Assembly (NCBI RefSeq): GCF_024139115.2
Contig: NC_085141.1
Location: 67,372,675 to 67,436,674 of the forward strand
Length of the DNA: 64,000 nucleotides
Reading direction: 5' to 3'
Source: Armigeres subalbatus
Taxonomy: Eukaryota > Arthropoda > Insecta > Diptera > Culicidae
Part shown: positions 11,641 to 22,611 of the stretch, piece by piece
How the letters are laid out: every line of letters starts with the position of its first letter
Position numbering within the stretch: the first letter of the stretch is position 1
The notes under the pieces: generated by a model
Databases searched by the model: none
Told to the model about the DNA's origin: nothing
The model's input: only the letters and a program-made list of their open reading frames with translations
Translations under genes and position numbers: made by a program

Positions 11641-11940
11641 TGTTGGCTTTTGTGTAAGCCTTGACCATTCATGACAGGGTACCGCGCTTAATGGTATATT
11701 TCGTAATATTTTAAAATATTTACCCAAACAAACTAGCAAATATGCTGCAATCGGAAAATCGTTTGTTTGAAAGTATATTTTGTTTTTCACTCATTAAAGA
11801 GTATAAACAAGGAACTTGAAAATGGGCAAAAAATACTCATTATGCAAAAAAAATATTCACCCATTTTTTGACAGTTCCATATATCACCAGAAAAGGGGTA
11901 ATTTTTACTCTTTAAAGAGTATTGTCGGGTTTACAGGGTA

Positions 11941-12454
11941 GCAAATAAATGACAGATGTCAGAATGACAGTAACTGCTTTTTGTCAAAAGATACATGGGG
12001 GTGCCCACAACCGAACCACTTTCCCTATATCCTCTTTAATGACCTTTATGTGGTGAGTTATTTTTTGGATTTACAACCTTATTTATTCTGCAGGGCGGTT
12101 TGTACGTTTTGACCTTCCCAAAGATTTGTTTATTGACCAACTTTTCCAATGACCAAATGCTTTCGCTTTTTTACTGTACAAGCATATTTACTTAATGATC
12201 TGTACTGATAAAAATGTCAACATTCCATCAAAGTTTTAGGATATTTGGATTTGGATACATCAGTAAAGTTACACACAACAGAACCTCTTCCCGGAATGGA
12301 AGAATATGTAGCGCGTTCGTGCAAAATTAGATTTAATTAGTATATACGAAAGCTGAGAGATGACTTGCAAAGATGATGCTTCTTTTCCCTTGTTTTGATA
12401 CTTGTTCTCCTTTTTATCATAGTTGATTATCAAATTTCAACTGTTTCCTTGACA
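11941..12454. other. unassigned spacer
   Basis: No gene seen. A GTGCCCACAACCGAACC motif at about 12001 also occurs, slightly altered, at about 10286, on the other side of the 10586-11938 element. Confidence 0.4.
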
Positions 12455-12548
12455 TACACCTCCGGTGGTGCAAAGGGCCGACTTGAAAGATCTCCATCCT
12501 GAGCGTTGCCCGGCTATCGCTTCAACATGTTGCCAGGTTAGATTTCGA

Positions 12549-12590
12549 CTTCTTTTATTTTTTTATTGAGGCTTCACCGCCTTAAACCTC
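12549..12590 (-). mobile_element. possible sixth, divergent hairpin retroposon
   Basis: On the minus strand GAGGTTT pairs with AAGCCTC (one G-T pair), followed at once by AATAAAAAAATAAAAG. This resembles the hairpin-AATAAA-poly(A) layout of the 57-62-bp family. I find no convincing target duplication, and the inner stem is not conserved. It could instead be a LINE tail or coincidence. Confidence 0.3.
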
Positions 12591-13893
12591 TGAGTCTGCC
12601 TCTGCTGCGATGTCCCGCTGGGTTCCAGCCTAATGCTTGTTTACAGATTTCGTTTCCGCCCTTACGTAGAGTGTGGCCGACCCAGCCCCACTTCCGATCC
12701 CGAATTTCTGTTGATATTGGCCTCTGGTGACAACGACGATGGAGCTCGTTGTTTGAGATCCAGTTGTGAGGCCACCAGGCCCGAATTATATACCGCAGGC
12801 ATCTGTTAATAAACACCTGCAGCCGTTGAGTGTTCTCCACATACACATCCAATGTTTCGCTAGCGTATAACAGCACAGATTTCACGTTAGAGTTGAAAAT
12901 TCGTATTTTGGTGCGTTCACTTATCTGCCTGTTTTTCCAGATATTTCTTAAACTCGCAAAGGCAGCCCTTGCTTTCTTGATCCGTGCGCTTATGTCGATC
13001 TTGGTACCGCCGTCTGATGCCATTTGGCTACCAAGATATTGGAAGCTTTCAACATTCTCCACTGGTTGCCCGGCTACTCTGAAACTGGAAGGGGTCACCG
13101 TGTTTACATCCAACGATTTGGTTTTGTTGACGTTGATGACTAAACCTGCCGAAGAGGAGCGCTCGGCAAGGTCGTTGAGCTTACTCAGCCAATTCGAAGT
13201 CGTTTAGCTGCTCCATGGTTATAGGCTGCCATAACAGCCCGCGGTTTGGTTCACGGTCAATCGCATCTACCAGAATCTCGTCGATTACGATGAGGAACAG
13301 TAACGGTGATAGAATACATCCTTGCCTCACACCAGCTACGGCCCAAATAGGGTCGGACAGGACCCCATTGTGCAGCTCTCTACACGGAAAGGCCTCGTAC
13401 TGTGCTTCGATGAGGCCGATGATTTTCTCAGGAACCCTCTTGCGTCTCAGGGCGCCCCACATATTATCGTGATTGAGACGGTCGAAAGCTTTTTCGTAGT
13501 TAATGAATACCAAGTAAAGGGACTCTTGGAACTCGTTGACCTGCTCCAGAATGATGCGGAGCGAGTCAATATGGTCCACACATGATCTTCCGGCACGGAA
13601 TCCGGCCTGTTGCCGCCGGAGAGTCGCATCGATCTTCTCCTGAATCCGGGCTAGGATAATTTTGCATAGAACTTTGAGATACACAGCACATAATGCCTCG
13701 CCAGTTATTGCATACAGTCAGGTCACCCTTTTTGGGCACCTTCACTAAGATACCTTGCATCCAGTCGACTGGGAAAGTTGCAGTGTCCCAGATATTACGA
13801 AATAAACGATGCAGTAGTTGAGCGGATGTCATGGGATCAGCTTTGAGCATCTCAGCTGATATGCGATCGTCCCCTGGGGCTTTATTCGATTTC

Positions 13894-14044
13894 GCGCTTA
13901 ACTTTTCAAAAAAAACTAAGTAACATTTTTTCATGAATTAATTTGAATACTGCAATCAATAGCTTTCATATTGTTCTGTTTATTGCGCTATTCAAATAAT
14001 TCATGAAAAAAATGTTACTTAGGTCCTTTTGAAAATTTAAGCGA
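13894..14044. mobile_element. 151-bp MITE inside LINE copy A1
   Basis: Inverted termini are CGCTTAA followed by TTTTCAAAA, with CTAAGTAACATTTTTTCATG on both arms. A direct duplication GATTTC flanks it (13888-13893 and 14045-14050). Its removal restores the colinear SMK-SNKAPG region of the RT. The target duplication is 6 bp, or 8 bp with mismatches, so the superfamily is uncertain. Confidence 0.78.
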
Positions 14045-15502
14045 GATTTCATGCTTTGGATGGCTGTTTGAATCTCTATCTGGAGCTTCGGTATTGACGC
14101 GTGTTATACGTCGGATCCTAGGCAGATCATGCCGAGGTGGTGATGGCCTGGCTGGCACTTGAAATAGTTGTTCGAAGTGCTCGAACCAGCGTTTCAGCTG
14201 GTCAGTTGGGTCGGTCAATAACTGATCATTCGCGTTAGGCATCGTTGCATTCATCTTCACCCCGCTTAAGCGTCGTGAGATATCGTAGAGGAAGCGAATG
14301 CTCCGGTTGCGGCGGCTCTCTCTCCTTCGTCGGCCATAGAGTCTGCCCACGCTCGCTTGTCCCGTCGACATGAGCATTTTACTTCCTTCTCAAGAGTCGC
14401 GTATCATTGACGGGCTAAGACTTTGGCTCCTCTGGTTTTTGATCGCTCTATCGCGGCTTTGGCTTCTCTTCGCTCCTCTATCTTCCTCCAGGTCTCATCG
14501 GTGATCCATTGTTTTCTCTGGGTGCGCAGTTCGCCCAGATTGTTCTCGCTGGTTCTTCCACGCGGCCACCTTCCGGAATATCTGCAGCACGCGTCTCCAG
14601 TTCTTCAACGAAGGACCGTTTCACCGTGGCATCTTCCAGTCGGCGTGTGTTGAATCGTCGTCCAACTCTTTCCTCCTGCCGACGAATCCGCGCAACGCGC
14701 AGGCGAATTTCACCGATGAGAAGGTGATGATCAGACGCGATATCGGCACTACGTTTATTCCGTACATCAAGAAGGCTCTGTCTCCATTTTCGGGTGATGC
14801 AGATGTGGTCGATTCGATTTTCTGTAAAGCCGTCACGGGAGACCCACGTGACCTTGTGTCTTGCAAATTTACCCTGCTGGGCTAGGGTTAAAACCAAGGT
14901 AAAAACGTTCCATGTTCCTATTCGTGTCCGTTGTTTAGCGTTAAGAGTCGTCGCCGTAAAATCAGTCCGTATTCTTTCGTTATCGGATTCTCGAACTAAT
15001 TGAATTTTCGGGAACAGTAGGTTGTTGGTCCAAGGTTCACTATCCACCGGGATGGGGCTGCCATCTTAGGTATAGCTTCCGGGGAATAGCATTTCATATT
15101 CAGCCGCTGGATGCCAGAACAGACGCTGTTGGAGCCGCACCTCCTTGGTGAACAGTCGGGTCAAATTTGTTTAAAGTCCCACCCAACACCAGGACTAGGC
15201 TAGTGCGCTTTGAGCGGCACACGGTCGCTTTGATAGGGCCTGCTTGGGGACACATGCAGCTTTTTATAGAAATTCAACAGAGCTCACTGTGGAACCCCAC
15301 CACATCCTAGGTAGACCCCGCAGGACGCACCCTCTCACTCTAGCTGATGTCAGAAGGACAACAGTGCACTACCAGCTAAGTACGCAACCCTGGCGGTCAA
15401 TTGTCATCGGGAGACCCGTGAAAGCGTGAGTATTGGAACTTGTGAGCACCAGAGCTATGTTGGGCGCCCCTTCCCGGATGTCAACTCACCATTTCGTAGC
15501 CC

Positions 15503-15605
15503 TTAGCTCCCAATACCCCAATAAAATTTTGATGCAAATTTAATTGACAAAGTGAATTCTTGTGTGCGATATGTGATTGTCTTGAAAGGTAGTTAGAAGA
15601 AAGCA
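15503..15605. other. unassigned spacer
   Basis: Short AT-rich stretch between LINE A1 and a MITE, with no feature seen. Confidence 0.35.
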
Positions 15606-15607
15606 TA

Positions 15608-15808
15608 GGGTAACTTTACCAGTTTTGGCCAAGTTCCTAATTTAGCCAGTTTCTTGCATAGCGCTAAAAGTAAAGAGATTTTCGAGGGTTTTATTTGCTC
15701 TAACAAAAGATAAATCCCTTATCTTTCTTCGCTGTTGAAACTGGTCGATGTTTTTTTTTAAATATGCATTTTTAATGGTTGGCCAAATTAGGCACACTAA
15801 ACTTCCCC
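15608..15808. mobile_element. 201-bp TA-flanked MITE
   Basis: Imperfect inverted termini, GGGTAACTTTACC and, inverted, GGGGAAGTTTAGTG, with TTGGCCAA-related blocks further in. TA flanks both sides (15606-15607 and 15809-15810). The termini resemble those of the 55957-56495 element. Confidence 0.65.
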
Positions 15809-15810
15809 TA

Positions 15811-16483
15811 TTGCAAATTAACTGCTAACATCAATAAAGTTAACCGATATAAAATTGTAATGTTATTATTCAAACAATAAATTCACACCTATACAAGACT
15901 AATCCAATCAAATAATAGAGGTAATAAACTATAGAGGAAGATTGTCGCTGTCGTCACTAGCGAGACATCTTTTGCTGGCGAGGAGGGAGCGCTGTACATG
16001 TACATTGAACAGTTTAACAGATACGCATATGGCGACCTCACCTGTAAGGTAGTGTCTCGTACATTATTTAATTCCGGTTCACATGCCACTACCAGCTAGT
16101 TGCCATTTACCTAAATGAACGTTCATTAATTTGCGCAAGATTGCCTTAAAACGAAAGTACGTTTCGCTAAACTTCACCAAATGGCAAAATCGTGCCCGGA
16201 TCCAAACGAAAGTAAATCTTTAGCACCTCGCAAATGCCACTCCTTTCTGATATATCTTACATATCTGATTCCGACTAGCAATATTTTTCATTGTTGTAAA
16301 TCTCCTCTACGTTCCGATGCTGAGATATGGTACCTACAAATCGTGTGTCTGACTGCATATGGCGTCTCATAAACTCATCAAGATTTATGTTCTTCCATTA
16401 TAAATGAATTAATGTCCGTAAATTTGTACGTACTTGCAGATCCCTGACTCTGGGAGAGTATACGAGATTAATGCTTAATTTGC
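15811..16483. other. unassigned DNA
   Basis: No recognisable gene or repeat. Short ORFs at 15889-16089 minus and 16181-16372 plus match nothing I know. Confidence 0.35.
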
Positions 16484-16610
16484 TCACTTGTCATAAGACG
16501 AGTTTATACAATCCCATTGAATTCCACCACTTAATTGTATCTCGACAGTCGAGATACAATTAAGTGGTGGAATTCAATGGGATTGTATAAACTCGTCTTA
16601 TGACAAGTGA
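16484..16610. repeat. 127-bp perfect palindrome
   Basis: Two 63-bp arms are exact reverse complements around a single A at 16547. Pairing checks out from 16484/16610 inward and breaks at 16483/16611. The arm includes TGTCATAAGACGAGTTTATA, ATTCCACCACTTAATTG and TATCTCGAC. A diverged relative without the palindrome lies at 37067-37180. Confidence 0.95.
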
Positions 16611-17042
16611 AGACATTCCACTAAAAAGCTCAAAATAATTTTCTTATGTTAATTTGCTACCAAATTGTATTCATCTTTGTCAGTTAGACTTTTGATTTCC
16701 TTCATTATACGTGATTTTATACATTATACATGACATGATTTTTAATGATCATATAGTTTTTCTTGAAATAATCCCGAAGAAGGTACTACTTCTGATATTT
16801 ATTGAATTTCATATCCCGTGTTATAAATCATTTAAAACAATCTTTTGATTATTTTTAATTACCTTATCTATACCTTGCTGTGTTAAGTTTCTGTGATTCT
16901 ATTTCTCCTCTGATAACAGCCGAACCGAATGGATCTCCTAGTATATGTAAGATAGCTTGTCGTCTTTCGGAATTGATTTATACAATATCAATAAGAAGAT
17001 TTGACATAGGTGATGAGATCTGTTTACCAAACAACAATCTAT
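16611..17042. other. unassigned AT-rich DNA
   Basis: The start, ACATTCCACTAAAAAGCTCAA, matches the end of the 37067-37180 repeat. Nothing else was identified. Confidence 0.35.
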
Positions 17043-17141
17043 TCCCTAGTAACATTTTTGTTGTATACTGGTTTTATAACACTCTTGAAGGGTAAATTAT
17101 GGTGTTCAAGAGTGCTATAAAACTTAAAATGTTACTTGGGA
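17043..17141. repeat. ~100-bp hairpin (foldback)
   Basis: TCCCTAGTAACATTTT pairs with AAAATGTTACTTGGGA, and TTTTATAACACTCTTGAA pairs with TTCAAGAGTGCTATAAAA, around a short loop at about 17090. It may be a small MITE or foldback. I could not confirm a target duplication. Confidence 0.7.
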
Positions 17142-17289
17142 TTTACTTCAGCCATATGCGAACCGCGATTTCGAGCATTCAACAAGTAAAGGATGTTTAT
17201 TGGTTTTGATTTGGTATAAATTGCCTGTTCAGGATATTATAACTAAGAACTTTTAGAATTGAGCTTTAATTGTTTTTAGAATGGAAATA

Positions 17290-18640
17290 ATTGGTGGACT
17301 GGTTAGACCACCTCATTTGCCCATTCTTTGAGAAAGGGCACATACTGGAATGCGCCAATTACTGGAGAATAACCCTATTTAGTTCGGCTTACAAAATTAT
17401 GTTTCGCATATTTGTTCAACAGATTGGGACCGCTTGAAAAGTCCGTGGTCGGCGAATACCAGGCAGGATTTCGTGAGGTGATCGGCCCTCACGAAAGCCT
17501 GCCGACGGACGGATCAAATGTCCACCGTGAGACAAATCCTTGATAAATTTCGGGAGTACAACTTGCAGTAACGGCAGACGAAATGAATTATGGCAAATTA
17601 TGCCAGAACATGGTTTTCCTGCGAAATTGATACGGCTTATTAGTGTTGGGCGGATCAAAATCGAGCGTAATGGTTGCAGATAAAATTTCGACATCATTTC
17701 TAACCTCAGAATTGGTGTACCTTGGAACTCGAGTGACGATCGATAATGAGGTTACCCGCAAGGTTAAAAGGCGTATTGCAGCTACGAATAGAGTTTATTA
17801 CGGACTTTGTAACCGGGTCCCAAAGGGCTTATTAAGGACTTTGTAACCAGTCCCGTAGTCTGCGAGTGAAAACGTAATTTGCTCTGTATACTACTCTGAT
17901 TATTTCAGTGGGTTTATAAGCTGGTCGGAGAGCTTCCAGAGTATTCGAGCGTAAGGTGTTGCGGACAATCTTCTTCTTCTTCTTATTGGCATTACATCCC
18001 CACAGTGGGACAGAGCCGCCTCGCAGCTTAGTGTTCATTCAGCACTTCCACAGTTATTAACTGCGAGGTTTCTAAGCCAAGTTACCATTTTTGCATTCGT
18101 ATATCATGAGGCTAACACGATGATATTTTTATGCCCAGGGAAGTCGAGACAATTTCCAATCCGAAAATTGCCTAGACCGGTACCGGGAATCGAACCCAGC
18201 CACCCTCAGCATGGTCTTGCTTTGTAGTCGCGCGTCTTACCGCACGGCTAAGGAGGTTGCGGACAATACTAGGCGTTAAATAGGAGAACGGCATCTAGCG
18301 GCGTCGCATGAATCACTAGTTGTACCAGGTGTATGAAAGGCTGGATATTGTTAAGCTTATTTAACACGGCAGACTACGGTGGGCTTGACACGTTGTTCAT
18401 ATGCCGGAAGACCGCCAAGCGAAGATAATATTTAGTAGAGAACCCGGAAGAGGACGTAGGCTTCGTGAAAGGCCACGTACTCGATGGCTTTTTGCAGTAG
18501 AAGAGGACCTGAGGGCGCTGAACGTTCAGGGCGACTAGAAGCGATTAGCCCAGGATCGAGTCCAATGGAGGAGGATATTCCATTTGGCGTAGGTTCATCG
18601 AAGAGCTGAAGCCTATCAAGTAAGTAAGTAATAATTGAAA
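17290..18640 (+). pseudogene. family B non-LTR retrotransposon fragment, copy B1
   Basis: Plus-strand RT remnant. It reads CPFFEKGHILECANYW, a variant of the KKG..LECANYRGITL block, near 17320, then VGEYQAGF at about 17450. Thumb-like VYLGTRVTIDNEVTRKVKRR (17717-17780) follows. After a nested Feilai comes the C-terminal region with a degraded PGRGRRLRERPRTRW-like block (about 18440-18480). It ends in AAGTAAGTAAGTAA, a simple-repeat 3' tail. The N-terminal endonuclease and the RT catalytic region are missing or unreadable. At 17470-17512 the GGCAGG...CGTGAGG segment is inverted next to itself. The copy is dead. Confidence 0.8.
17970..18255 (-). mobile_element. Feilai: Feilai-like SINE in LINE B1
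   Basis: Minus-strand copy. It starts on the plus strand with CTTCTTCTTCTTCTTATTGG (the reversed tail) and holds a reversed B box CGGGAATCGAACCC near 18185. The reversed A-box region ends at TAAGG. A 12-bp duplication GTTGCGGACAAT flanks it (17958-17969 and 18256-18267). It inserted into the already resident family B LINE. Confidence 0.93.
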
Positions 18641-19752
18641 TCTACTATCTCTGCCTTACTGTTCTGTAGAACTCCGTAGCTCTGGCCATCTGGAAGAACC
18701 ATTCCTTGAACACGACGACACGTCTGCCCATCGTCCCTGACGCCAAATGATTGTTAGAGAAGCTGAAATTCTCTGACAAAGGTTTTCTTCGAAGACTTTG
18801 CTAAGTTAACGTGCGTTGAATAGAAGAAATATGTTTCTAGTAAGAAGAAGTTTAGATTTTTCGAAAGCATGTATCGTTTCCATCGAATAAGACCAATAAA
18901 ACGTAAAGTTTCAAATAAGTTATTTCAAACTGACTATGTTTATGATCACAAAGAACGTTTTTGTTTCAGTACTTTCACTACACAAAAAGGTTCAAACAAA
19001 ACATATACGTGGGTAATTGAATCCCAATAATTTGGAAAGAAAGCGTCAGCCGAAAAGTTTGGGCGCACGTGCGGTCGGTCGGTTCGCGCCGGTGGTCCAA
19101 AAAGCGTCAACAATTGCAGCACACCTATGCTCAACTCTCCTATCTGCCTTCCACATTTAGCGCACCTTCGTGGCTGATAATTTGTGCGTATAGAAATGAT
19201 GCAGGCAACGAGGAACAACGGCTGGCTGATTGCTACATTTTTTCTTCAATTTAGTTCAATCGGCTCCACCGCTGCTGCACTGACTGCTGTCTGGTGAAAC
19301 GAAACCTTCCTCATCGAATGCACATTTCTCTTCGCTCTTGATTGCATGCACCATTTGCTACACACGACAACGACGATGACGGCTGCTATCGATGATGGCG
19401 AAGACGTGTGAGACCCGTTCTCACATGCGCCTATGCCGCATAAACGAAGGCTGGTGCAGAGGAACGAAATTTGAAATCTGGGAAAAGTGAACCTGAATGG
19501 GCAATCATGCGGTCTAATGCCGTTGCCCCTGCGTTTGTGCTCCCAATTATGTGCAGTAGGTCGCTGACTGAAGAAAAAACAATTTATCGGGGAAATTTTG
19601 TATCAATAATGAATGCACTTCCATTAGAGTTGTGGAGCTATACAGCGCAATAATCAAACCTTCACATCCCAACTGGAAGTCAGCTTGCCCTCACACTAGA
19701 TTTTCATGGACATTTTTACGGTTTTCCACTGAAAGTTTTCTAGATCATGTTG
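18641..19752. other. unassigned, partly GC-richer DNA
   Basis: The segment at about 19020-19500 has balanced composition and no repeat I recognise, so it could be single-copy or regulatory DNA. ORFs at 18946-19218 minus and 19069-19254 plus have no family resemblance. I make no gene call. Confidence 0.35.
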
Positions 19753-20334
19753 TACCGTGCTGTGCCCTTATTCCGTTCACCTAAGACAATGCGTTATGTC
19801 TAAAAGCTCTAAAAAATAGCCGTTTAGTATTTGGAAGCTGCAATTTCGCTACATAATGTCATTTGCTATATACATTTAAAAATAAAATATGTTGGGATGC
19901 ATTCATAGGCTTAGGCTCATCTAATAATAAAAACATTGACAAATTATGTGGTCCTAATTCCAATCATCTGAAATGGCATTGTTCCTAATTCCGTTCATTC
20001 GTGTTCCTAATTCCAATCACCCGAAAAACATTTGATTTCTTGAAGATGCTAATACTAGGCATCATTTTTCTCACATTCTCTTTTCATTTATTATAATATT
20101 GCAAATAAAAAGCTTAAAATGTAATTTCCTTCCAAATTTAAAATCCAATGAATGATATTTCCTTAGTATAGCCATTTTGACTGTTTTTTCGTTTGTTTCA
20201 CTTACCATTCGAGATATATTCAACATGAACATTGATGCTAGCTGCCCAGTTGCATCAGGTACTACAGAGAAGGCCAGATACGATTCCTTATCGGAGTTTT
20301 ACACCTTATCCTCAACGTAATTTTGACTAGGCCT

Positions 20335-20583
20335 TTAATTCTGACCTGAACCTTCCAAAACAATGTCTCTGTTTGTTTGGAATTGTTCGTACCACTGTTT
20401 CGTTGAAATTGAATATTCTTTAAAGTTCCGGTTCTTTATAGTACCGGATAACCCTACTTCTACGAAGTATTCACGAATTTCGGTAAAACATAACCTTATT
20501 TGCAGCTCAGAGAGGGCAGTGTTTTTTTTATAGAAATTCGCCAAGAAATTTCCGGATAAAGCTTTTAAACAAGAACGCCACAA
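20335..20583 (-). pseudogene. possible transposase N-terminal remnant
   Basis: An 82-aa reading frame containing ISTKQWYEQFQTNRD followed by IVLEGSGQ. This looks loosely like the CENP-B/pogo-type HTH motif (WYxxFxxR). It is a weak resemblance seen by eye. The frame lies inside the 19755-24844 TA-flanked element, which would fit a pogo-like origin. It is too short for a complete DNA-binding domain plus DDE catalytic domain, and no DDE motif was seen. It may equally be noncoding. Confidence 0.3.
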
Positions 20584-21284
20584 TTATGGATTGTGCTGTT
20601 TAAAACTGTCCGTATTCTCCGGAAACCCTTTCTTAACATTGTCCAGCATTCACTTTATAAATCATCATTAAATCATTAACTGAAAAAACTGTATTTTCCC
20701 GGCACGAGTTGAAAAAGGTCCCATAACCTGTCGTTAACCTTCTGTCTGTGCTCAAAAAAACTTACGTTGTCTGTGCTCTGGGGTCAAATTGACCCCAAAT
20801 TGAAATTGCTATAACTTTTGTATTGTTTGGCCAATTTTGGATTTTTGGGGCTGTTTCGAAAGATAATTTAATCATCTTTCAGGTTGTAACCAAATATTGG
20901 CTATTGGTGGGCGGGTACATCGCGGGGAGGGGTTTTAGTGAACAAGGGTACTAAAACAGTGATTTTTAATGATTGTTTTACTTATATCCGAAAATCCTAC
21001 CCATTCTGAAGTGCACCTTTTTTTAAAAGCTTATGTAGGAAGGCGTGTGCTTTGGTATGAGGCGTTGATATGTTTAGAACTTGGTCGCCAGGTGGTGGTA
21101 TTAGCTGATCTTTGGTTACGCATGTAGACCCAAAGGCCTTAATTCCAGGGTTTTCTTGGATGACCTAAAACATATTATGTGAACACATTCTATTATTTGC
21201 AGCATCGCTGGAGCAGGTTTAATACAAAGAAAACTTTTGATGAACTCTACCACAACATTCATGTTTGCAAAAAATGCTTCAAAC

Positions 21285-21785
21285 CAAAATACATCAGATC
21301 TCACATGGAACAATATACGCAAATATAACAGCTCACTAGCGCCGCATCTTGGAAGAAGTGCTCATTATATTGAGCACCGCTTTGTAGTCCTGGACATCCT
21401 GAACAATGTTGCCGAATACAACTTGGGTGTAGGTATGAGGGATCTCAAGCTAAAGCAATATTTAAAAATATGCAAGAATATTGCAAGTACACTAGCACCG
21501 CCTATCTGTAAATTTCCTAATTATTTATTCCGTCACATGACAGTCCATTCCCACCAGACGAACTTTGTTTCAGTTTTGCTGCGTCGCAGCATGCGTGAAA
21601 AAATAAAAATGACAGTTGTGCGTTGCTTCCGTATCGAATGGTGTGCCCTTGTAAAGGCGAGTACTTTCAAAATTGGATTCCGTCAGCAGTGACCTTAAAG
21701 ACGTCATCTTTACAAATTTCAAATTTGTGCGATAAGAATGTTTACAATGATGAGGAAAATTACATATGTCGGAATTACTTGAGTA
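21285..21785 (+). repeat. dispersed repeat in the loop of the piggyBac-like element
   Basis: The block starts near ATACATCAGATCTCA and ends near AAATAATG. It contains CTTTGTAGTCCTGGACATCCT and GTTGCCGAATACAA. A shorter, inverted copy is inserted in the Feilai at 34396-34734 with the same ends. The plus ORF across it (21237-21692, 151 aa) has no recognisable domain and is probably fortuitous. It may be a MITE in its own right. Confidence 0.65.
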
Positions 21786-22292
21786 GTCTAAAATAATGTA
21801 TTCAAATAAACCGCCACCTAGTGACCAAGATCTAAACTGATCAATACCTCATATCAAGGCACACGCCTTCCTGCATAAGTAATAATAAATATAAGTAAAA
21901 TAAGCATGAAAAATTACTGTTTTTGTTCCCTTTCTTACGAAAACCCCTCCCGCGATGTACCTGGCCACCTAAAGTCAATCTTTGGTAATGACCTGAAAGA
22001 TGATTAAATTATCTTTCGAAACAGCTCCAAAAATCCAAAATTGGCCAAACATTTAAAAAGTTATAGGAATTTCAATTTGGGGTCAATTTGACCCCAGAGC
22101 ACAGACAACGTAAGTTTTTTGAAAAAAGTACACTGTAGCGCATATTTTCAAGATTTTTCAAGCGAATTTGCACCTAGGAGACAGATCTCGGCGAGTTTTA
22201 CTAAACTACCAAAAATTAGGAGAATCGGATGAAAACTAAAAAAAATGACAGCTACTCAAAGTGGCCTGGGGTCATATTGACCCCAATGCACA

Positions 22293-22354
22293 CGGAGACG
22301 AGCCAGCCTCGGGCTGAAAGTCTCCTTAATAAAGACACAAAAAAAAAAAAAAAA
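22293..22354 (+). mobile_element. 62-bp hairpin retroposon
   Basis: Perfect 13-bp duplication ACCCCAATGCACA (22280-22292 and 22355-22367). Outer stem GGAGAC/GTCTCC, inner CAGCC-TCG-GGCTG, then TTAATAAAGACA and a run of A. It is inserted close to the right terminus of the piggyBac-like element. Confidence 0.93.
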
Positions 22355-22611
22355 ACCCCAATGCACAGACAAAAGGTTAACGGAATTCCTTTCGGTCTGC
22401 CTGCTTGCGGGATAGAATTTCAAATGTTCACCATTCACCACTCATATGGCTTCATGTACGATGTACCTTTTCTTGCTCATAGATTCTATTCTCAAACACA
22501 GAACTTTCGGAATCCATCCTCCAAACCCATTGAACGGAATAAGGAACGAGTAGATTTAGATGTACCCTTATTCCGGTCAAGATATTTTTCACTTTTGAGA
22601 ATTTTCTATCG

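Larger units (their letters stand above)
10586..11938. mobile_element. TA-flanked element with ACTCTTTAAAGAGT subterminal repeats
   Basis: Imperfect inverted termini begin CMCTGT and include TACTCTTTAAWGRGT and a TACCC block. TA flanks both ends (10584-10585 and 11939-11940). Palindromic ACTCATTAATGAGT-like motifs repeat near both ends. The interior carries a hairpin retroposon (10710-10766) and, on the minus strand, a degenerate intron-containing gene remnant (11040-11640). I see no transposase. The TA target suggests Tc1/mariner-type mobilisation. Confidence 0.7.
12455..15502 (-). pseudogene. family A (RTE-like) non-LTR retrotransposon, copy A1
   Basis: Nearly end-to-end element on the minus strand. 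The leader (15050-15502) matches the A2 leader. An endonuclease start reads RIGTWN, then jumps from AQQGK to HKVTWVSRDGF, so most of the endonuclease is deleted compared with A2. Downstream are SDHHLLIGEIR, the RT fingers (NKAPGDDRISAEML), FRAGRSCVDHI, NYEKAFDRLNH, GVRQGCILSPLLF and a thumb (SVLLYASETL). The RT active-site motif, ELADD in A2, is removed here by a 41-bp deletion at about 13190. A 151-bp MITE sits at 13894-14044. Multiple frameshifts make the copy dead. Clade assignment is by resemblance only. Confidence 0.88.
20738..22376. mobile_element. piggyBac-like TTAA element with long inverted repeats
   Basis: TTAA at both ends (20734-20737 and 22377-22380) with termini CCTTYTGTCTGTGC. 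Further in, arms of roughly 300-350 bp (about 20757-21100 against 21808-22115) are inverted copies, including GGGGTCAAATTGACCCC and AATTGGCCAAAC. The loop at 21110-21800 contains a separate dispersed repeat. A hairpin retroposon is inserted near the right end. No transposase is visible, so it is non-autonomous. The TTAA target fits the piggyBac superfamily. Confidence 0.83.

Noticed and set aside
21237..21692. 151-codon ORF as a transposase of the piggyBac-like element
   Set aside because: No DDD-type motif or cysteine-rich C-terminus is visible, and the DNA is a dispersed repeat that also occurs outside piggyBac-like ends.
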